Shown: piece after piece, positions 1 through 12,117 of the stretch
Layout: every line of letters begins with the position of its first letter
Numbering within the stretch: position 1 is the stretch's first letter
Translations under genes and position numbers: made by a program
Origin: Dysidea avara
Lineage: Eukaryota > Porifera > Demospongiae > Dictyoceratida > Dysideidae
Direction of reading: 5' to 3'
DNA: 64,000 nucleotides
Assembly: GCF_963678975.1 (NCBI RefSeq)
Contig: NC_089277.1
Location: forward strand, 26,796,672-26,860,671
The notes under the pieces: model-generated
The model's input: only the letters and a program-made list of their open reading frames with translations
Databases searched by the model: none
What the model was told of the DNA's origin: nothing

Positions 1-778
1 ATAAAGGTAGTCTCAGGTGTACAGCTTGTATGTACTGTACATATGTACCTTCACTGTATGTATGGAATTGGGCACTGGCCTACATGTCCTTAACAAACAC
101 AATACCTACAAACTTAAGCAAGGTAATGACATTTATGAGTTTACAACAGCAAGCTCTAATGCAATGTAGCTGTGTATGTACGTACATACACATGGCTTGC
201 ATGCATGAAGATAAAAACTAACAGTTTAGTGTTTCGTTACTAGCAAATGTGTGTGTATCATGAACAGCATATGTGGCTTTTGTTCTTAAAATGAAGTGGG
301 CCTCCATTATCCAAACACCTGTAGTGCTCAGATACAGTGTATGCAAGTCACACAGTTTGGTAGCTACAACTATCCGCAGGCTTTAATAAAATACTCTAAT
401 AGAACATACAACTGTTAGCAAAATACTCTAATAAAACAGTCACTTGTAGTGGTCCGATAATCAAGGATTGTACATGTGTTTCATTACTGCAGTTACAACA
501 CAATAAACATACTTAAAGATACTGTCTAAACAGAGAAATATAATCTGGTTTTTGTAATCACAGTATATATAATTATATGCCTGTTATTTGCTCATGTGTA
601 TGTGCAATTACTAAAATATTGTGTCGTCTATGTATGAATTGTTGTACTGTATGCTGTCCACTTTGAAAATCATCACTAACACAAACTGTCCCTTTTATAC
701 TCCTTGACATGTTCAAGGCTTACAGTGAAAATCACAACAGTAGATAAAACTGTTTGAAACAAAACACATCTGTGCAAG
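1..778. other. Intergenic stretch without recognisable gene
   Basis: No coding exon or RNA gene is recognised. A sequence near 296-325 resembles a decayed terminus of a pogo/Tigger-type miniature element (CCTCCATTATCCAAAC). Two copies of the dispersed motif follow at 393-406 and 425-443 (ACTCTAATARAACA...). Confidence 0.4.
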
Positions 779-860
779 GACAAGGTGGCCGAGTGGTTAA
801 GGCGATGGACTGCTAATCCATTGTGCTCTGCACGTGTGGGTTCGAATCCCATCCTTGTCG
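779..860 (+). tRNA. tRNA-Ser (anticodon GCU)
   Basis: An 82-nt class II tRNA reading AGC/AGU serine codons. The acceptor stem GACAAGG (779-785) pairs with CCTTGTC (853-859), and G860 is the discriminator. The anticodon stem ATGGA/TCCAT encloses the loop CTGCTAA with anticodon GCT at 812-814. A long variable arm follows, then the T-loop GGTTCGAATCC. The A box (TGGCCGAGTGG) and B box (GGTTCGAATCC) are intact, so this looks like a functional Pol III gene. There is no intron and the CCA end is not encoded, as expected in eukaryotes. Confidence 0.97.
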
Positions 861-867
861 GCTGAGA

Positions 868-876
868 TTTTTTTTT
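868..876 (+). terminator. Pol III oligo-T terminator of tRNA-Ser
   Basis: A run of nine T residues starts 8 nt after the tRNA discriminator base, the usual Pol III termination signal. Confidence 0.85.
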
Positions 877-972
877 GCTTGGAAACCCTACACTATACCT
901 TGATAAAGACAAACCTTTTTGAACTTCTTCACACATATAAATACCAAGTGACTATTTATACGATACATATTA

Positions 973-1295
973 TCTAATCAAAAACAGCCAAGCTGTAAAT
1001 AAAGGTGCGGCCCCAAAAAAGGCCATGGTGAAAAAAGATGTGAAATCCAAGGTGGCGGCCAAGAAATGGCTGTGATGGTAGGTTAATGGTTACATTTTAA
1101 TAACAACAATTCAGGTGAATTTGGTGCCAAGACCAAGCGGCACAAAATTCACCTGAATTGTCGTTATTAAAATGTAACCATTAACCTACCATCACAGCCA
1201 TTTCTTGGCCGCCACCTTGGATTTCACATCTTTTTTCACCATGGCCTTTTTTGGGGCCGCACCTTTTTTTACAGCTTGGCTGTTTTTGATTAGAT
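973..1295. repeat. Long palindrome (foldback) copy 1
   Basis: The arms read TCTAATCAAAAACAGCC... and ...GGCTGTTTTTGATTAGA and are nearly complementary over about 150 bp each around a ~20-bp centre near 1125-1145. Related copies lie at 10029, 17526, 23444, 34539, 38551, 50699 and 59754. Open frames inside are by-products of the palindrome. Confidence 0.85.
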
Positions 1296-1504
1296 ATCAC
1301 TTCTTTTTGTATTTGTATACTGCAAAGCTGGCCTATGGCTGGCTTTGGGGCTTTTTTAACCCATGTGTTTTTTTCTTTACTACAGGAAGAAGAAAATAAC
1401 TTAAAGAAGAATTTTAGTACTTCAATTATTTTTGATTTTATTAGTAATTGTACAAATTATATACATATATTTATTACAGGCCCATTATTCCCCACAGGAT
1501 ATTT

Positions 1505-4500
1505 TTTTGCAGCTGATCTCTCTACTGGGTGACTTGAAATGTAGCTGAACTATATACAGGATGGTTTCTTTGTAGCTGAACTCTCTACAAGGTACCCTCT
1601 TCTAGCTGGTCTCTCTACAGGGTATTTTGTTTCTAGCTGAACTCTCTACAGGTGATTTGTTTGCAGCTAAACTCTCTACATGGTGGTGTCTTTGTAGCCG
1701 AACTCTCTACTTGATGGTTTCTTTGTAGCTGAACTCTCTATAAGGTGACTTCGTCTAGCTGAACTCTCTACAGGGTGATTTTTTTGCAGCTGAACTCTCT
1801 GCAGGGTGATTTGTTTGCAGCTGAACTCTCTACATGATGGTTTCTCTGTAGCTGAACTCTCTACAAGGTGACTTCGTCCAGCTGATCTCTCTACGGGGTG
1901 ATTTGTTTCTAGCTGAACTCTCTACAGGTGATTTTTTTTGCAGCTAAACTCTCTACATAGTGGTTTCTTTGTAGCTGAACTCCCTACATGATGGTTTCTT
2001 TGTAGCTGAACTCTCTTCAAGGTAACTTCTTCTCTACAGGGTGATTTGTTGTAGTTGAATTCTCTACAAGTTGGTTTGTATGAGGCTGAACTCTCTATAC
2101 ATGGCGGTTTCTTTGTAGCTGAACTCTCTACAGAGTGATTTGTTTGCAGCTGAACTCTCTACATGATGGTTTCTTTGTAACTGAACACTCTACAAGGTGA
2201 CTTTTTCTAGCTGATCTTTCTACAGGGTGAATTGTTGTAGCTGAACTATCTACATGGTAACTTCTTCTAGCTGATCTCTATACAGGGTGATTTGTTTGTA
2301 GTTGAATTCTGTACAGGTGGTTTCTTTGTAGCTGAACTCTGTGCATGATGGTTTCTTTGTAGCTGAACTCTTTACAAGGTGACTTCTTCTAGCTGAACTC
2401 TCTACGGGGTAATTTCTTTGTAGCTGAACTCTCTATATGATGGTTTCTTTGTAACTGAACTCTCTACAAGGTAACTTCTTCTAGCTGATCTTTCTACTGG
2501 GTGATTTGTTTGCAGCTGAACTCTCTACATGGTGGTTTCTTTGTTGCTGAACTCTCTACAAGGTGAATTCTTCTACCTGATCTCTCTACAGGGTAATTTG
2601 TTTGTAACTGAACTCTGTACAAGTGCGTTTTTGTGGGTAATCTCACTGCAGGTTGATTTGTTTGTAGCTAAACTCGCTAAAAGGTGATTTTGCTTGTAGC
2701 TGAACTCCTTGCATTGTATCTAGTTTCTAGCTGATCTCTCTACAAGGTGATTTGTTTGTAGCTGATCTCTCCACAAGTTGATTTGTGTGTAGCTGATCTC
2801 TCTGCAGGTTGATTAATTTGCAGCCGATCTCTCTACAAGGTAATTTGTTTGTAGCCGAACTGTCTATAAAGTGATTTATTTGTAGCTGATCTCTCTGCAG
2901 GTTGATTTGTTTTAGCTGAACTCTCTACAGGGTGATTTACTTGTAGCTGAACTCCTTACATTGTGTCTAGTTTCTAGCTGATCTCTCTACAGGGTGATTT
3001 GTTTGTAGCTGATCTCTCTACAAGTTGATTTGTGTGTAGCTGATCTTTCTACAGGTTGATTTGTTTGTAGCCGATCTCTCTACAGGGTAATTTGTTTGTA
3101 GCTGAACTCTGTACAAGGTGCTTTTTTGTAGGTGATCTCAATACAGGTTGATTTGTTTGTAGCTGAACTCACTAAAGGGTGATTTGCTTGTAGCTGAACT
3201 CCTTACATTGTGTCTAGTTTCTAGCTGATCTCTCTACAGGGTGATTTGTTTGTAGCTGATCTCTATACAAGTTGATTTGTGTGTAGCTGATCTCTCTGCA
3301 GGGTGATTTGTTTGTAGCCGATCTCTCTACAAGGTAATTTGTTTGTAGCTGAACTATCTATAAGGTGATTTGTATGTAGCTAATCTCTCTGCAGATTGAT
3401 TTGTTTTAGCTGAACTCTGATTTGTTTTTAGCTTATCTCTGTACAGGTTGATTTGTGTGTAACTGATCTCTCTACAAACTGATTTGTTTGTAGCTGATCA
3501 CTCTGCAGGTTGATTTGTTTCTAGATGATCTCTCTACAGGTTGATTTGTTTGTAGCTGAACTCTCTGCAAAATGTTTTGTTTGTAGTTGATCTCTCTACA
3601 AGGTGATTTTTTGTAGCTGACCTCTCTTCAGGGTGATTTGTTTCTAGCTGATATCTCTACAGGGTGATTTTTTGTAGCTGACCTCTCTTCAGGGTGATTT
3701 GTTTCTAGCTGATCACTCTACAGGTTGGTTTGTTTGTAGCTGAACTCTCTACAGGGTGATTTGCTTGTAGCTGAACTCCTTACATTGTGTCTAGTTTCTA
3801 GCTGATCTCTCTACAGGGTGATTTGTTTGTAGCTGATCTCTCTACAAGTTGAATTGTGTGTAGCTGATCTCTCTGCAGGTTGATTTGTTTGTAGCTGATC
3901 TCTCTACAAGGTAATTTGTTTGTAGCTGAACTGTCTATAAGGTGATTTGTTTGTAGCTGATCTCTCTGCAGGTTGATTTGTTTTAGCTGAACTCTCTGCA
4001 GGGTGATTTGTTTGTAGCTGAACTCCTTACATTGTGTGCAGTTTCTAGCTGATCTCTCTACAGGTTGATTTGTTTGTAGCCGATCTCTCTACAGGTAATC
4101 TGTTTGTAGCTGAAGTCTCTATAAGGTGATTTGTTTGTAGCTGATCTCTCTGCAGGTTGATCTGTTTTAGCTGAACTTTCTACAGGGTGATTGCTTGTAG
4201 CTGGACTCCTTACATTGTGTCTAGTTTCTAGCTGATGTCTCTACAGAGTGATTTTTTGTAGCTGAACTCTCTACAGGGTGATTTGTTTCTAGCTTATCTC
4301 TCTACAGGTAGATTTGTGTTGATTTGTTCATTGCTGATCACTCTAAAGGTTGATTTGTTGCAGCTGAATACCCTGCAAAGTGTTTTGTTTGTAGCCGATC
4401 ACTCTAAAGCTGAACTCTCTCCACAGTGACTTGTGTGTAACTGAATTCTGTGTAACTGAATTCTCTAGAGAGTGACTTAATTGTAGCTGAATTCTCTACA

Positions 4501-4690
4501 CAGTGCATGACTTGTTTATAGCTGAACTTTCTTCAGTGTGACTTGTAATGTTCTGAATCTCTATAGTGATATATTTGCTTAACTCTCCACATGGTGACTG
4601 TCTTCTTGCTGAACTGTCTATAAGATTAACTGTTTGCAGCTGAACTCCCTACAGAATAACTTGTGATGTAATAAAATTCTATAATGGAAT
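1505..4690 (+). repeat. 31-bp satellite array (forward orientation)
   Basis: About 100 degenerate tandem copies of a ~31-bp unit whose core is GTAGCTGAACTCTCTACA followed by a G/T-rich linker (GGTGATTTGTTT). Neighbouring units alternate between related subtypes (AACTCTCTACA versus ATCTCTCTACA), suggesting higher-order repeats. Divergence rises at the right end (4300-4690). No ORF is conserved. Confidence 0.9.
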
Positions 4691-4711
4691 AAATAAATTA
4701 GCCGAATGCTC

Positions 4712-5532
4712 TATTAGGGTGACTGTTCTATTAGAGTATCTCGATCTCGCATTTGCTACACGGAGTTGGCTTTCGAATCATAACTCAGTGGTTTGTAATC
4801 CGATTCTTCTGTACTACTGCAAGGACTTTCTATGAAGATTATTCCAGCTATACACCGATTTTCAGCTCATTGCTCTAAGCGGTTTGCCTAGTAGGCGTGA
4901 AAACTAATACTTTTTTATTCATAAAAATCGATCGCGTAATTGTGACACAGGTTGGGTTTTGTGTCATATCTCCGTGGTCTTTATCTCGATTCCTTTCAAA
5001 CCACCAAAAGGCACTCCTACGATGGTTACTCCATCTACATAGCAATTTTCAACTCATTCCATGAAGCGGTTTACCCTGTAGGCGTGACAACAAATCGATC
5101 TTGTTGTACGCGAATAATCGGTCATAACTCCTGAACCATTCATCGGATTTGTACCGAATTTGATGCTAGGATTCGCCGTTGGACTCCCTTTCTGTGTGCC
5201 AAATTTCAAGGCGATCGGAATACGCGTTTGCTTGTTATAGCAATTTTTGCAAGTGTGCGAAAAGACGAAGAAGAAAAAAAAAAAAAAACGAAGAAAAAAA
5301 AACGAAACTTTGGCAGCTCGTATCTCGGAAATGGCTTGAGCGATTTCCTTCAAATTTGGAATGTAGACTCCCTTGGCTAGCGGGCAACTGTGTAGCAAAT
5401 TTGGTTCCAATCAGATAAGTGATCACCGAGATACAAAGGTGTGAAAATGACGTTTTCGTTCTTCCTGTCAATATACTCACGATGTGGCGCGCCGGCTTCT
5501 TGGGCTACACGACACACTACCGTGTGTCTTGA
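4712..5532 (+). repeat. Terminal module of composite copy 1
   Basis: A non-tandem ~820-bp segment shared by all composites. It begins at the dispersed motif (TGACTGTTCTATTAGAG) and contains two related stretches around CCTGTAGGCGTGACAA (near 5070) and the similar GTAGGCGTGAAAAC (near 4890). It ends in the hairpin ACACAC-TACC-GTGTGT and TTGA. Short A-rich ORFs here are not conserved between copies and are judged non-coding. Confidence 0.7.
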
Positions 5533-5889
5533 TAGCATTATATAGGGGTGGGCAATATCTTTAAAAACAAATATCAGGCACATTATCTCGATAACTACTA
5601 ATATTGCAATATATCTCTTGAATAACTCACAACTAGTCCATATCAACTGACTTGCCTGTCCAATTTGTTTTCAAATTCCAAGAACACTGATTCATTGCAT
5701 ATAGTAGTTGATTGTCACTACCTAGGATTGTATGCCTGAGCTATACCCATGCTTTTTTTTTCTACAAGATGTTGCATCATACTTACCAAGGTAACAGCAC
5801 CTCAGTGTATCACAATTTCATTTTTGCATATCGAATCATCTATATCTTGAATTTCTCAATATTATTGAAATATTGCCTACCCCTAGCAC
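5533..5889. other. Non-coding AT-rich spacer
   Basis: No gene, RNA or clear mobile element is recognised between the composite end and the hairpin repeat at 5890. Confidence 0.4.
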
Positions 5890-6310
5890 CGTGCTACATG
5901 TAATAGTTGTAACATATGCATGAGGATGTTGCCTGATATGTATGCCTGGCTGCAGGCCTGAGAGCATGCATATCAGGCAAAATCTTGAATGCCCCATGTT
6001 ACAGCTAATATGTAACACTGCCAATCTGTAGCAGACTAATAACCTACACTGGGCAATTAATCACCCTAGCCAATACGTGTGCAAACTCTTGATACGTTCT
6101 CACTACATTTAGCTATGTAACGATGAATGGAGAAATCCTAGAGATATCACAGAGAGTTTTGGTTATGCAAGACTAATGCTTTAATCAGTGCTGTTGAATC
6201 ATTTATGGCACAATTACCAAGTTTACGTACTAAAGGCCTGGATGGGATAGTATGCTTGTAGAGTGGTTATTTCGTGTAGAGGGGTAATTTTGTGTAATGT
6301 GGGTGTGGTC
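5890..6310 (+). repeat. Dispersed hairpin repeat, copy 1
   Basis: A ~420-bp segment homologous to 21280-21720 on the minus strand. It begins with an inverted repeat (TTGCCTGATATGTATGCC... paired with GCATGCATATCAGGCAA, 5930-5982). It continues through a conserved stretch (about 6175-6250) that can be read as ALISAVESFM, with shared downstream sequence GCTTGTAGAGTGGTTATT. Outside the ALISAVESFM part the copies differ by indels not in multiples of three, so coding is doubtful. Confidence 0.55.
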
Positions 6311-7230
6311 CATATTCAAAAATGTATAAAAATGCTTGCTATAGCACCAGTTCTCAACCTTGGCCCACCAGGCGGCTCCTTTGATCTGAGGTGATACTTT
6401 ACATATTTTTGGCCAATGAATCAAGACACACGGTAGTGTGTCGTGCGGCCCAAGAAGCCGGCGCGCAACCCCGTGAGTATATTGACAGGAAGAAAGAAAA
6501 CGCAATTTTCGCACCTCCGTAGCTCTGTGCATGCTGCCTTGATGAAACAAGACGAATTTTGCTGTGTACATTCCCTCAAACTTCAGTACTCCACATTCCA
6601 AATTTGAGCGAAATCGCTTCAGGCATTCCTGAGATATGCGACTTCAAAAATTGGCTTAGTTTCTTCGTTTTTTTTCTTCTTATTTTTCTTCCTCTTTTCG
6701 CACACTTACAAAAACTGCTATAAAACGCGAACACGTTATCCGATTGCCTTGAAATTTGGCACACAGAAGGGGGGTATAAAGGGCGCATCTCGGTACCAAC
6801 TTTGGCTGGAATACCATAAACAGGCAGAGTTATGAGCGATTATGCACGAAAAATAACACCAATATGTTGTCACGCCTACAGGGTAAACCGCGTATGGGAA
6901 GAAGCTGAAAATCGGTGGGTGAATAGGTTAACTATTGAACCTCAAACCTTTTGTGGTTTGAAAGAAATCGAGCTAAAAACCAGGAAGATACAGCGAAAAA
7001 ATCAACAGTGTGTAACAATTACGCAATCGAGATTAGCTAATTTTTAATTTTTTTATTATTATTATTATTATGCTTGCCACGCCTACCAGATAAACCACTT
7101 GGGGTAATGCTTTGAAAATCGCTGTACAGATGGAGTTATCATCTTAGAAAGGCTCTTCAATGGTGTAGAAGAATCAGACTTAAAGCCACGGAGTTATAAC
7201 ACGAAATCCAACTTGGTGTAGCAAGTGCGA

Positions 7231-7292
7231 GATCGAGATACTCTAATAGAGCAGTCATCCTAATAGAGCAGTCATCCTAATAGAGCAGTCAC
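7231..7292 (+). repeat. Tandem cluster of dispersed CTCTAATAGAG motif
   Basis: GATCGAGATACTCTAATAG opens the cluster. Three copies of CTAATAGAGCAGTCA follow at 17-20-bp spacing at the junction between module and satellite. Confidence 0.85.
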
Positions 7293-9605
7293 CCTGAACA
7301 GAATTCAAGAGATCAGTTAGAAATAAGTAACCTGTTTAGAGATCAGCTACAAACAAATCACCCTGTAGAGAGTTCAGCTACAAACAATTCACCCTGTTCA
7401 GACATCAGTTAGAAGAAGTTTTCTTGTAGACAGTTCAGTTACAAACAAATCACCCTGTTGAAAGATCAGCTAGAAGATGTCACCTTGTAGATAGTTCAGT
7501 TACAAAGAACCACCATGTAGAGAATTCAGCTACAAACTAGTGACCCTGTAGATACATCAGCTAGAAGAAGTTACCTTGTAGAGAGTTCAGCTACAAAGAA
7601 ACCATTCTGTAAAGAGCTCAGCTGCAAACAAATCACCTATACAGAATTCAGCTACAAACAAATCACCCTGTAGAGAGATCAGCTAGAAGAAGTTACCTTG
7701 TAGATAGTTCAGCTACAAACAAATCATCCAGTAGAGAGATCAGCTAGAAGAAGTTACCTTGTAGATAGTTCAGCTACAAACAATTCACCCTGTACAGAGC
7801 TCAGTTAAAAGAGGTTTCCTTGTAGAAAGTTCAGCTACAAACAAATCACCATGTAGAGAGATAAGTAAGAAGAAGTTACCTTGTAGATCGTTCAGCTACA
7901 AACAATTCACCCTGTAAAGAGATCAGCTAGAAGAAGTTACCTTGTAGAGAGTTCAGCTACAAAGAAACCATCATGTAGAGAATTCAGCCGCAAACAAACC
8001 ATGTATAGAGAGTTCAGCTACAAACAACTCTCCCTGTAGAGAGATCAGCTAGAAGAAGTTTCCTTGTAGAGAGTTCTGCTACAAACAAATCACCCTGTAG
8101 AAAGATCAGCTAGAAGAAATCACCTTGTAGACAGTTCAGCTACAAAGAAACTATCATGTAGATAATTCAGCTACAAACAAATCACCCTGTAGAAAGATCA
8201 GCTATAGAAGAAATCACCTTGTAGAGAGTTCAGCTACAAAGAATCTATCATGTAGAGAGTTCAACTACAAACAAATCACCCTGTAGAAAGATCAGCTATA
8301 GAAGAAATCACCTTGTAGAGAGTTCAGCTACAAAGAAACCATCCTGTAGAGAGTTCAGCTACAAACAAATCGGCCTGTAGAGAGATCAGCTAGAAGAAAT
8401 TACCTTGTAGAGAGTTCAGCTACAAAGAAACCATCATGTAGAGAGTTCAGCTGCAAACAAATCACCTGCAGAGAGTTAAGCTACAAACAAATCTCCCTGT
8501 AGAGAGATCAGCTAGAAGAAGTCACCTTGCAGGGAGTTCAGTTACAAAGAAATAAACCATGTAGACAGTTCAGCTGCAAACAAATCACCTGTAGAGAGTT
8601 CAGCTAGAAACAAGTCACCCTGTAGAGAGATCAGCTAGAAACAAGTCACCTTGTAGAGAATTCAGCTAGAAGAAGTCACATTGTAGAGAATTCAGCTACA
8701 AAGAAACCACCATTTAGAGAGTTCAGCTGCAAACAAATCACCCAGTAGAAAGTTCAGCTATGAACAGATCACCCTGTTGAGAGTTCAGTTAGAAACAAGG
8801 AATCCTGTAGAGAGATCACCTAGAAGTATCGCCTTGTAGAGAGTTCAGCTACAAACAAATCACCTGCAGAGAGTTCAGCTACAAACAAATCACCCTGTAG
8901 AGAGATCAGCTAGAAGAAGTTACCTTGTAGGGATTTCAGCTACAAACAAGTCACCCTGTAGAGAGTTCAGCTACAAACAAATCACCCTGTAGAGAGATCA
9001 GCTAGAAGAAATTACCTTGTAGATAGTTCAGCTACAAACAAATCACCCTGTAGAAAGATCAGTTAGAAGAAGTTACCTTGGAGAAAGTTCAGCTACAAAG
9101 AAACCATTTTGTAAAGAGCTCAGCTGCAAACAAATCACCTGTACAGAATTCAACTATGAACAAATCACCCTGTAGAGAGATCAGCTATAAGAAGTTACCT
9201 TGTAGATAGTTCAGCTACAAACAAATCTCCCTGTAGAGAGATCAGCTAGAAGAAATTACCTTGTAGAGAGTTCAGCTACAAAGAAACCACCATGTAGAGA
9301 GTTCAGCTGCAAAGAAATCACCCTGTAGAAAATTCTGCCAGAAACAAATTGCCCTGTAGAAAGATCAGTTAGAAGAAGTTACCTTTTAGAGAGTTCAGCT
9401 ACAAAGAAACCATTCTGTAAAGAGCTCAGCTGCAAACAAATCACCTGTACAGAATTCAGCTACAAACACATCACCCTGTAGAGAGATCAGCTAGAAGAAG
9501 TTACCTTGTAGATCGTTCAGCTACAAACTATTCACCCTGTAGAGAGAGCAATTAGAAGAAGTCACCTTGTAGAGTGTTCAGTTACAAAGAAACCACCATG
9601 GAGAT
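7293..9605 (-). repeat. 31-bp satellite array (reverse orientation)
   Basis: Roughly 75 copies of the unit seen at 1505-4690, here as its complement (core TGTAGAGAGTTCAGCTAC). Units with AGATCAGCTAGAAGAAGTTACCT-type and ATCACCCTG-type linkers alternate, giving a ~62-bp dimeric order in many places. Confidence 0.9.
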
Positions 9606-9621
9606 TTCTGTAATCAATATA

Positions 9622-9860
9622 TGTGACCGGATTTGCGAAAAGGGGTCTTCCACACACATCCAATTCCGTAAACGGTGGAGACCATAACTCAGTGTTCAAG
9701 TAACATATTAACCTGAACATTTCACCATGTATTCAGCTATAGTGGTGCTCACCACTGCCCAAATATCAAGGCAATAGCTCTTTCCAATCTGAAGTTATCA
9801 ATTGTCAAAGTTGGCAAATTGGATGTGTGTGGAAGACCCCTTTTCGCAAATCCGGTCACA
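9622..9860. mobile_element. TA-flanked miniature inverted-repeat element
   Basis: Terminal repeats TGTGACCGGATTTGCGAAAA and its complement flank ~239 bp with TA on both sides, the target duplication of Tc1/mariner-type elements. Related copies are at 17123-17351, 27943-28208, 45964-46214 and 57707-57822, with a truncated one at 35026. No transposase is encoded. Confidence 0.8.
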
Positions 9861-10028
9861 TATGTATTATACAGTATATATAATTTGTACATTTACTGAT
9901 AAAATATTTAAAGTACATCTACTTCATCTTTGCTTCTTCCTGTAGTAAAGAAAAAAACATAGGTTAAAAAAGTCCCAAAGTTGGCCATAGGCCGGCTTTG
10001 GGGTATACAAATACAAAAAGAAATGAAA

Positions 10029-10348
10029 TCTAATCCAAAACAGCCAAGCTGTAAAAAAAGTGTGCGGCCCTCAGAAAGGCTATGGTGAAAAAAGATGTGA
10101 AATCCAAGGTGGCGGCCAAGAAATGGCTGTGATGGTAGGTTAATGGTAAAAATTTTAATAACGACAATTCAGGTGAATTTTTGTGCCGCTTCACAAAATT
10201 TACCTAAATTGTCGTTATTAAAATTTTTACCATTAACCTACCATCACAGCTATTTCTTGGCCGCCACCTTGGATTTCACATCTTTTTTCACCATAGCCTT
10301 TCTGAGGGCCGCACACTTTCTTTACAGCTTGGCTGTTTTGGATTAGAT
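10029..10348. repeat. Long palindrome copy 2
   Basis: Arms start TCTAATCCAAAACAGCC and end GGCTGTTTTGGATTAGA, with ~150-bp complementary arms. It forms the right end of composite copy 2. Confidence 0.85.
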
Positions 10349-10419
10349 AATACATACACCAGTATTTTGTGGTTAACAGGACATTGATACTGTACTACAA
10401 ATTGATACAGTTCACTTAC

Positions 10420-10444
10420 AGGAAATCATAGTACGTAGATGGAA
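10420..10444 (-). CDS. PITRM1-like portion A, candidate 25-nt microexon
   Basis: Bounded by a consensus acceptor (GGTTCAG|TT) and a strong donor (CCT|GTAAGTG). It keeps frame with the exon at 10513-10639 and reads FHLRTMIS, roughly where family members have a PREFQITC-like segment. The match is weak, and acceptance rests on splice sites and phase. The following exon is not found in the window. Confidence 0.4.
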
Positions 10445-10512
10445 CTGAACCACATGTAAACTAAGATCATACACATTATAGTATGCACAGTTCACACATT
10501 ATGTTGGCTTAC

Positions 10513-10639
10513 AGGTTCACTCCATCTTGGTTCCAGTGGTACACTGAGGCTGGGAGAAGATCTTGTGAAGTGTTGTAATATGTCTGTATTAATCTGTTCT
10601 AAGTTGGTGGCCAGAGGGAAATCCCTATATGTAAAGAAC
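10513..10639 (-). CDS. PITRM1: PITRM1-like portion A exon (FFTY...FPL region)
   Basis: A 127-nt exon with acceptor CTTGCAG|GTTC and donor CCT|GTAAGC. Joined to the exon at 11150-11202 it reads SNARFFTYRDFPLATNLEQ and continues to EPRWSEP. This matches the conserved SNARFFTYGNFPL segment of presequence proteases, with RD where the family usually has GN. Phases 2 in and 0 out are consistent with neighbours. Confidence 0.85.
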
Positions 10640-10885
10640 CTGCAAGAAATGGATCATGCCCATCAATTCTACTACTGTATATTCGGGTTACTTTCGAAAT
10701 AGTAAATTTTGCAGAAAGGGAAATATGTATCTGGATTTCAAAGGGTGTGAATCATCCATAAGTTATATATAATTAAAGTCCAGATTGATTTCAATTGTTT
10801 CATTACAGAGATGCAGTAAATGCATGCTTGCCTCATTGATGGAATAACCCCACCCCTTACATATGCATGTCTTGGAGACAAGAAT

Positions 10886-10907
10886 GGGGGGGGGGGGGGG
10901 GGGGGGG
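10886..10907 (+). repeat. Poly-G tract
   Basis: 22 consecutive G residues within a portion A intron, capable of G-quadruplex formation on the plus strand. Confidence 0.95.
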
Positions 10908-11149
10908 AGCAAATCCACAGGCTCAATAGCATTTACCTCTAAATCAGCTGAAGATGGCATCAATTCTAACAATGGCCATTCTACGTAGATCAACTAACAG
11001 GTATATACAATACATACAAAAAGCAAGTGGGCCGTTCACAACAACTGTAATTTACATGTATTTTACAACTATTTATCACAAATTCTTTTGGAAATCAAGC
11101 AACCGTATAGTAACACAATAAACACAACAATGGACAATAACTTCTATAC

Positions 11150-11202
11150 CTGGCATTAGATGGATGGTAGTGGTTCTTGTGGAATTCTTTCAAGTTCTCC
11201 CA
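11150..11202 (-). CDS. PITRM1: PITRM1-like portion A exon (HYHPSNA region)
   Basis: A 53-nt exon with acceptor CCTTAG|TGG and donor CAG|GTATAG, reading WENLKEFHKNHYHPSNA. It follows ...GITDLT of the exon at 18427-18534 in phase 0, reproducing the family's LTWEQLKxFHxxHYHPSNA. The intron upstream is 7.2 kb because it contains composite copy 3 and a foldback. A decayed relative lies at 44159-44201. Confidence 0.88.
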
Positions 11203-11707
11203 CTAAGGAAAAGCACATACATGGATGGATGTACGTAATAGTAGTCACAGGAAATACAGTGTATGTATCATATGGTACACTTCAGTGCCCAATAGAACAC
11301 ACACAGAGTAAATTATTGAGTAGTTAAATTACCAATGTTCATACAATGTATGAAGAACCTCAGTTATCTGAATTTCAGTTATATGTGCTTTCAGGTAACC
11401 GAACTCCAAAAATTATTCTATTAGAGTAATGACTGACCTATTAGAATAATTGAAAATTTCATAAAACTTTGTAAATACATGTACAAGGTGATTTTCCAAA
11501 CAGCTTCAGGGTTATGGACTTTTCAGCTTTCTGTGGTCCCCAAGGGTTTGGATAACTACTAGAATTCCAGGATAGACATGTAGCTGAGCTGAGTAGTTCT
11601 TCAGTGGAGAATCAACCCAAAGCAATGATGTACTAATTTTATAGTTGAGGTGATTATTACACCATTCCTATCTACTGAACAATTGTATGTATAGTAATAA
11701 GCCTTAT

Positions 11708-12117
11708 TATAAGCCTTATCTGCAATTACGTCATAAAGCAAAAATGGCAAAAAGAGTGGGGGTACTTTGTATACAGTGCCATTGGAAGGGATAACATTTA
11801 AGCTTTTTCTTTGTGAAGAATTTCTTTGTGAAGAAAGTAGGTGAAAACTCTGGTAAGACTTATTCACTATATTCCTATGTAGGGGCACGCATTTTTGCAC
11901 TTCTTGAAAAGTCCTAGGTCTGCTTTTTAAAACAAAACCAGACTAGCAATTCTCGAAAAGCACGAAAATGCATGCTCTTACATTGGCAGATTATAAATAA
12001 AGTTTTCTTCACAGGGAATATCTTGAAATGTTATCCCTTCCAATGGCTCTGTGCAAAAAGTACCCCCACTCTTTTTGCCATTTTTGCATTATGATGTAAT
12101 TGCAGATAAGGCTTATA
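11708..12117. mobile_element. Foldback element with ~120-bp inverted arms
   Basis: TATAAGCCTTATCTGCAATT at the left end reappears inverted at the right end. Complementarity continues through GGCAAAAAGAGTGGGGGTAC and the CCATTGGAAGGGATAAC stretch, leaving a ~150-bp loop. No TSD was resolved. It sits in the 7.2-kb intron of portion A. Confidence 0.75.

Larger units (their letters stand above)
973..5532 (+). mobile_element. Satellite-bearing composite element, copy 1 (diverged)
   Basis: A 4.6-kb repeat with the same parts in the same order as the copies at 6421-10348, 12568-17844 (both opposite orientation) and 34539-37978. The parts are a ~320-bp palindrome (973-1295), a small GGCC-rich hairpin (about 1326-1352), an array of ~31-bp repeats, a dispersed motif (4720-4748), and an ~820-bp module ending in CACACTACCGTGTGTCTTGA. 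It starts with TC after an A and ends before a T. No transposase ORF is present. The A|T insertion preference, TC start and 3' hairpin recall Helitron/Helentron-derived elements, but the canonical CTRR end is absent, so the class is uncertain. Confidence 0.6.
6421..10348 (-). mobile_element. Satellite-bearing composite element, copy 2
   Basis: A near-identical but shorter relative of 12568-17844 in the same orientation. On the plus strand it starts TCAAGACACACGGTAGTGTG (hairpin). The module (to ~7290), the satellite array, a complete TA-flanked miniature element (9622-9860), the CCAAAG...CTTTGG hairpin (about 9981-10007) and the palindrome follow. The two copies differ mainly in array length (~2.3 versus ~3.7 kb). 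Flanks are unrelated, so the two insertions look independent or the duplication breaks exactly at the ends. Confidence 0.75.

Noticed and set aside
676-936. 86-residue minus-strand ORF
   Set aside because: It runs antisense through the tRNA-Ser gene; the apparent protein is the tRNA read backwards.
1505-4690. 31-bp tandem repeats considered as a CRISPR array
   Set aside because: The whole period is repetitive and degenerate, with no unique spacers, no cas genes and a eukaryotic setting. It is a satellite.
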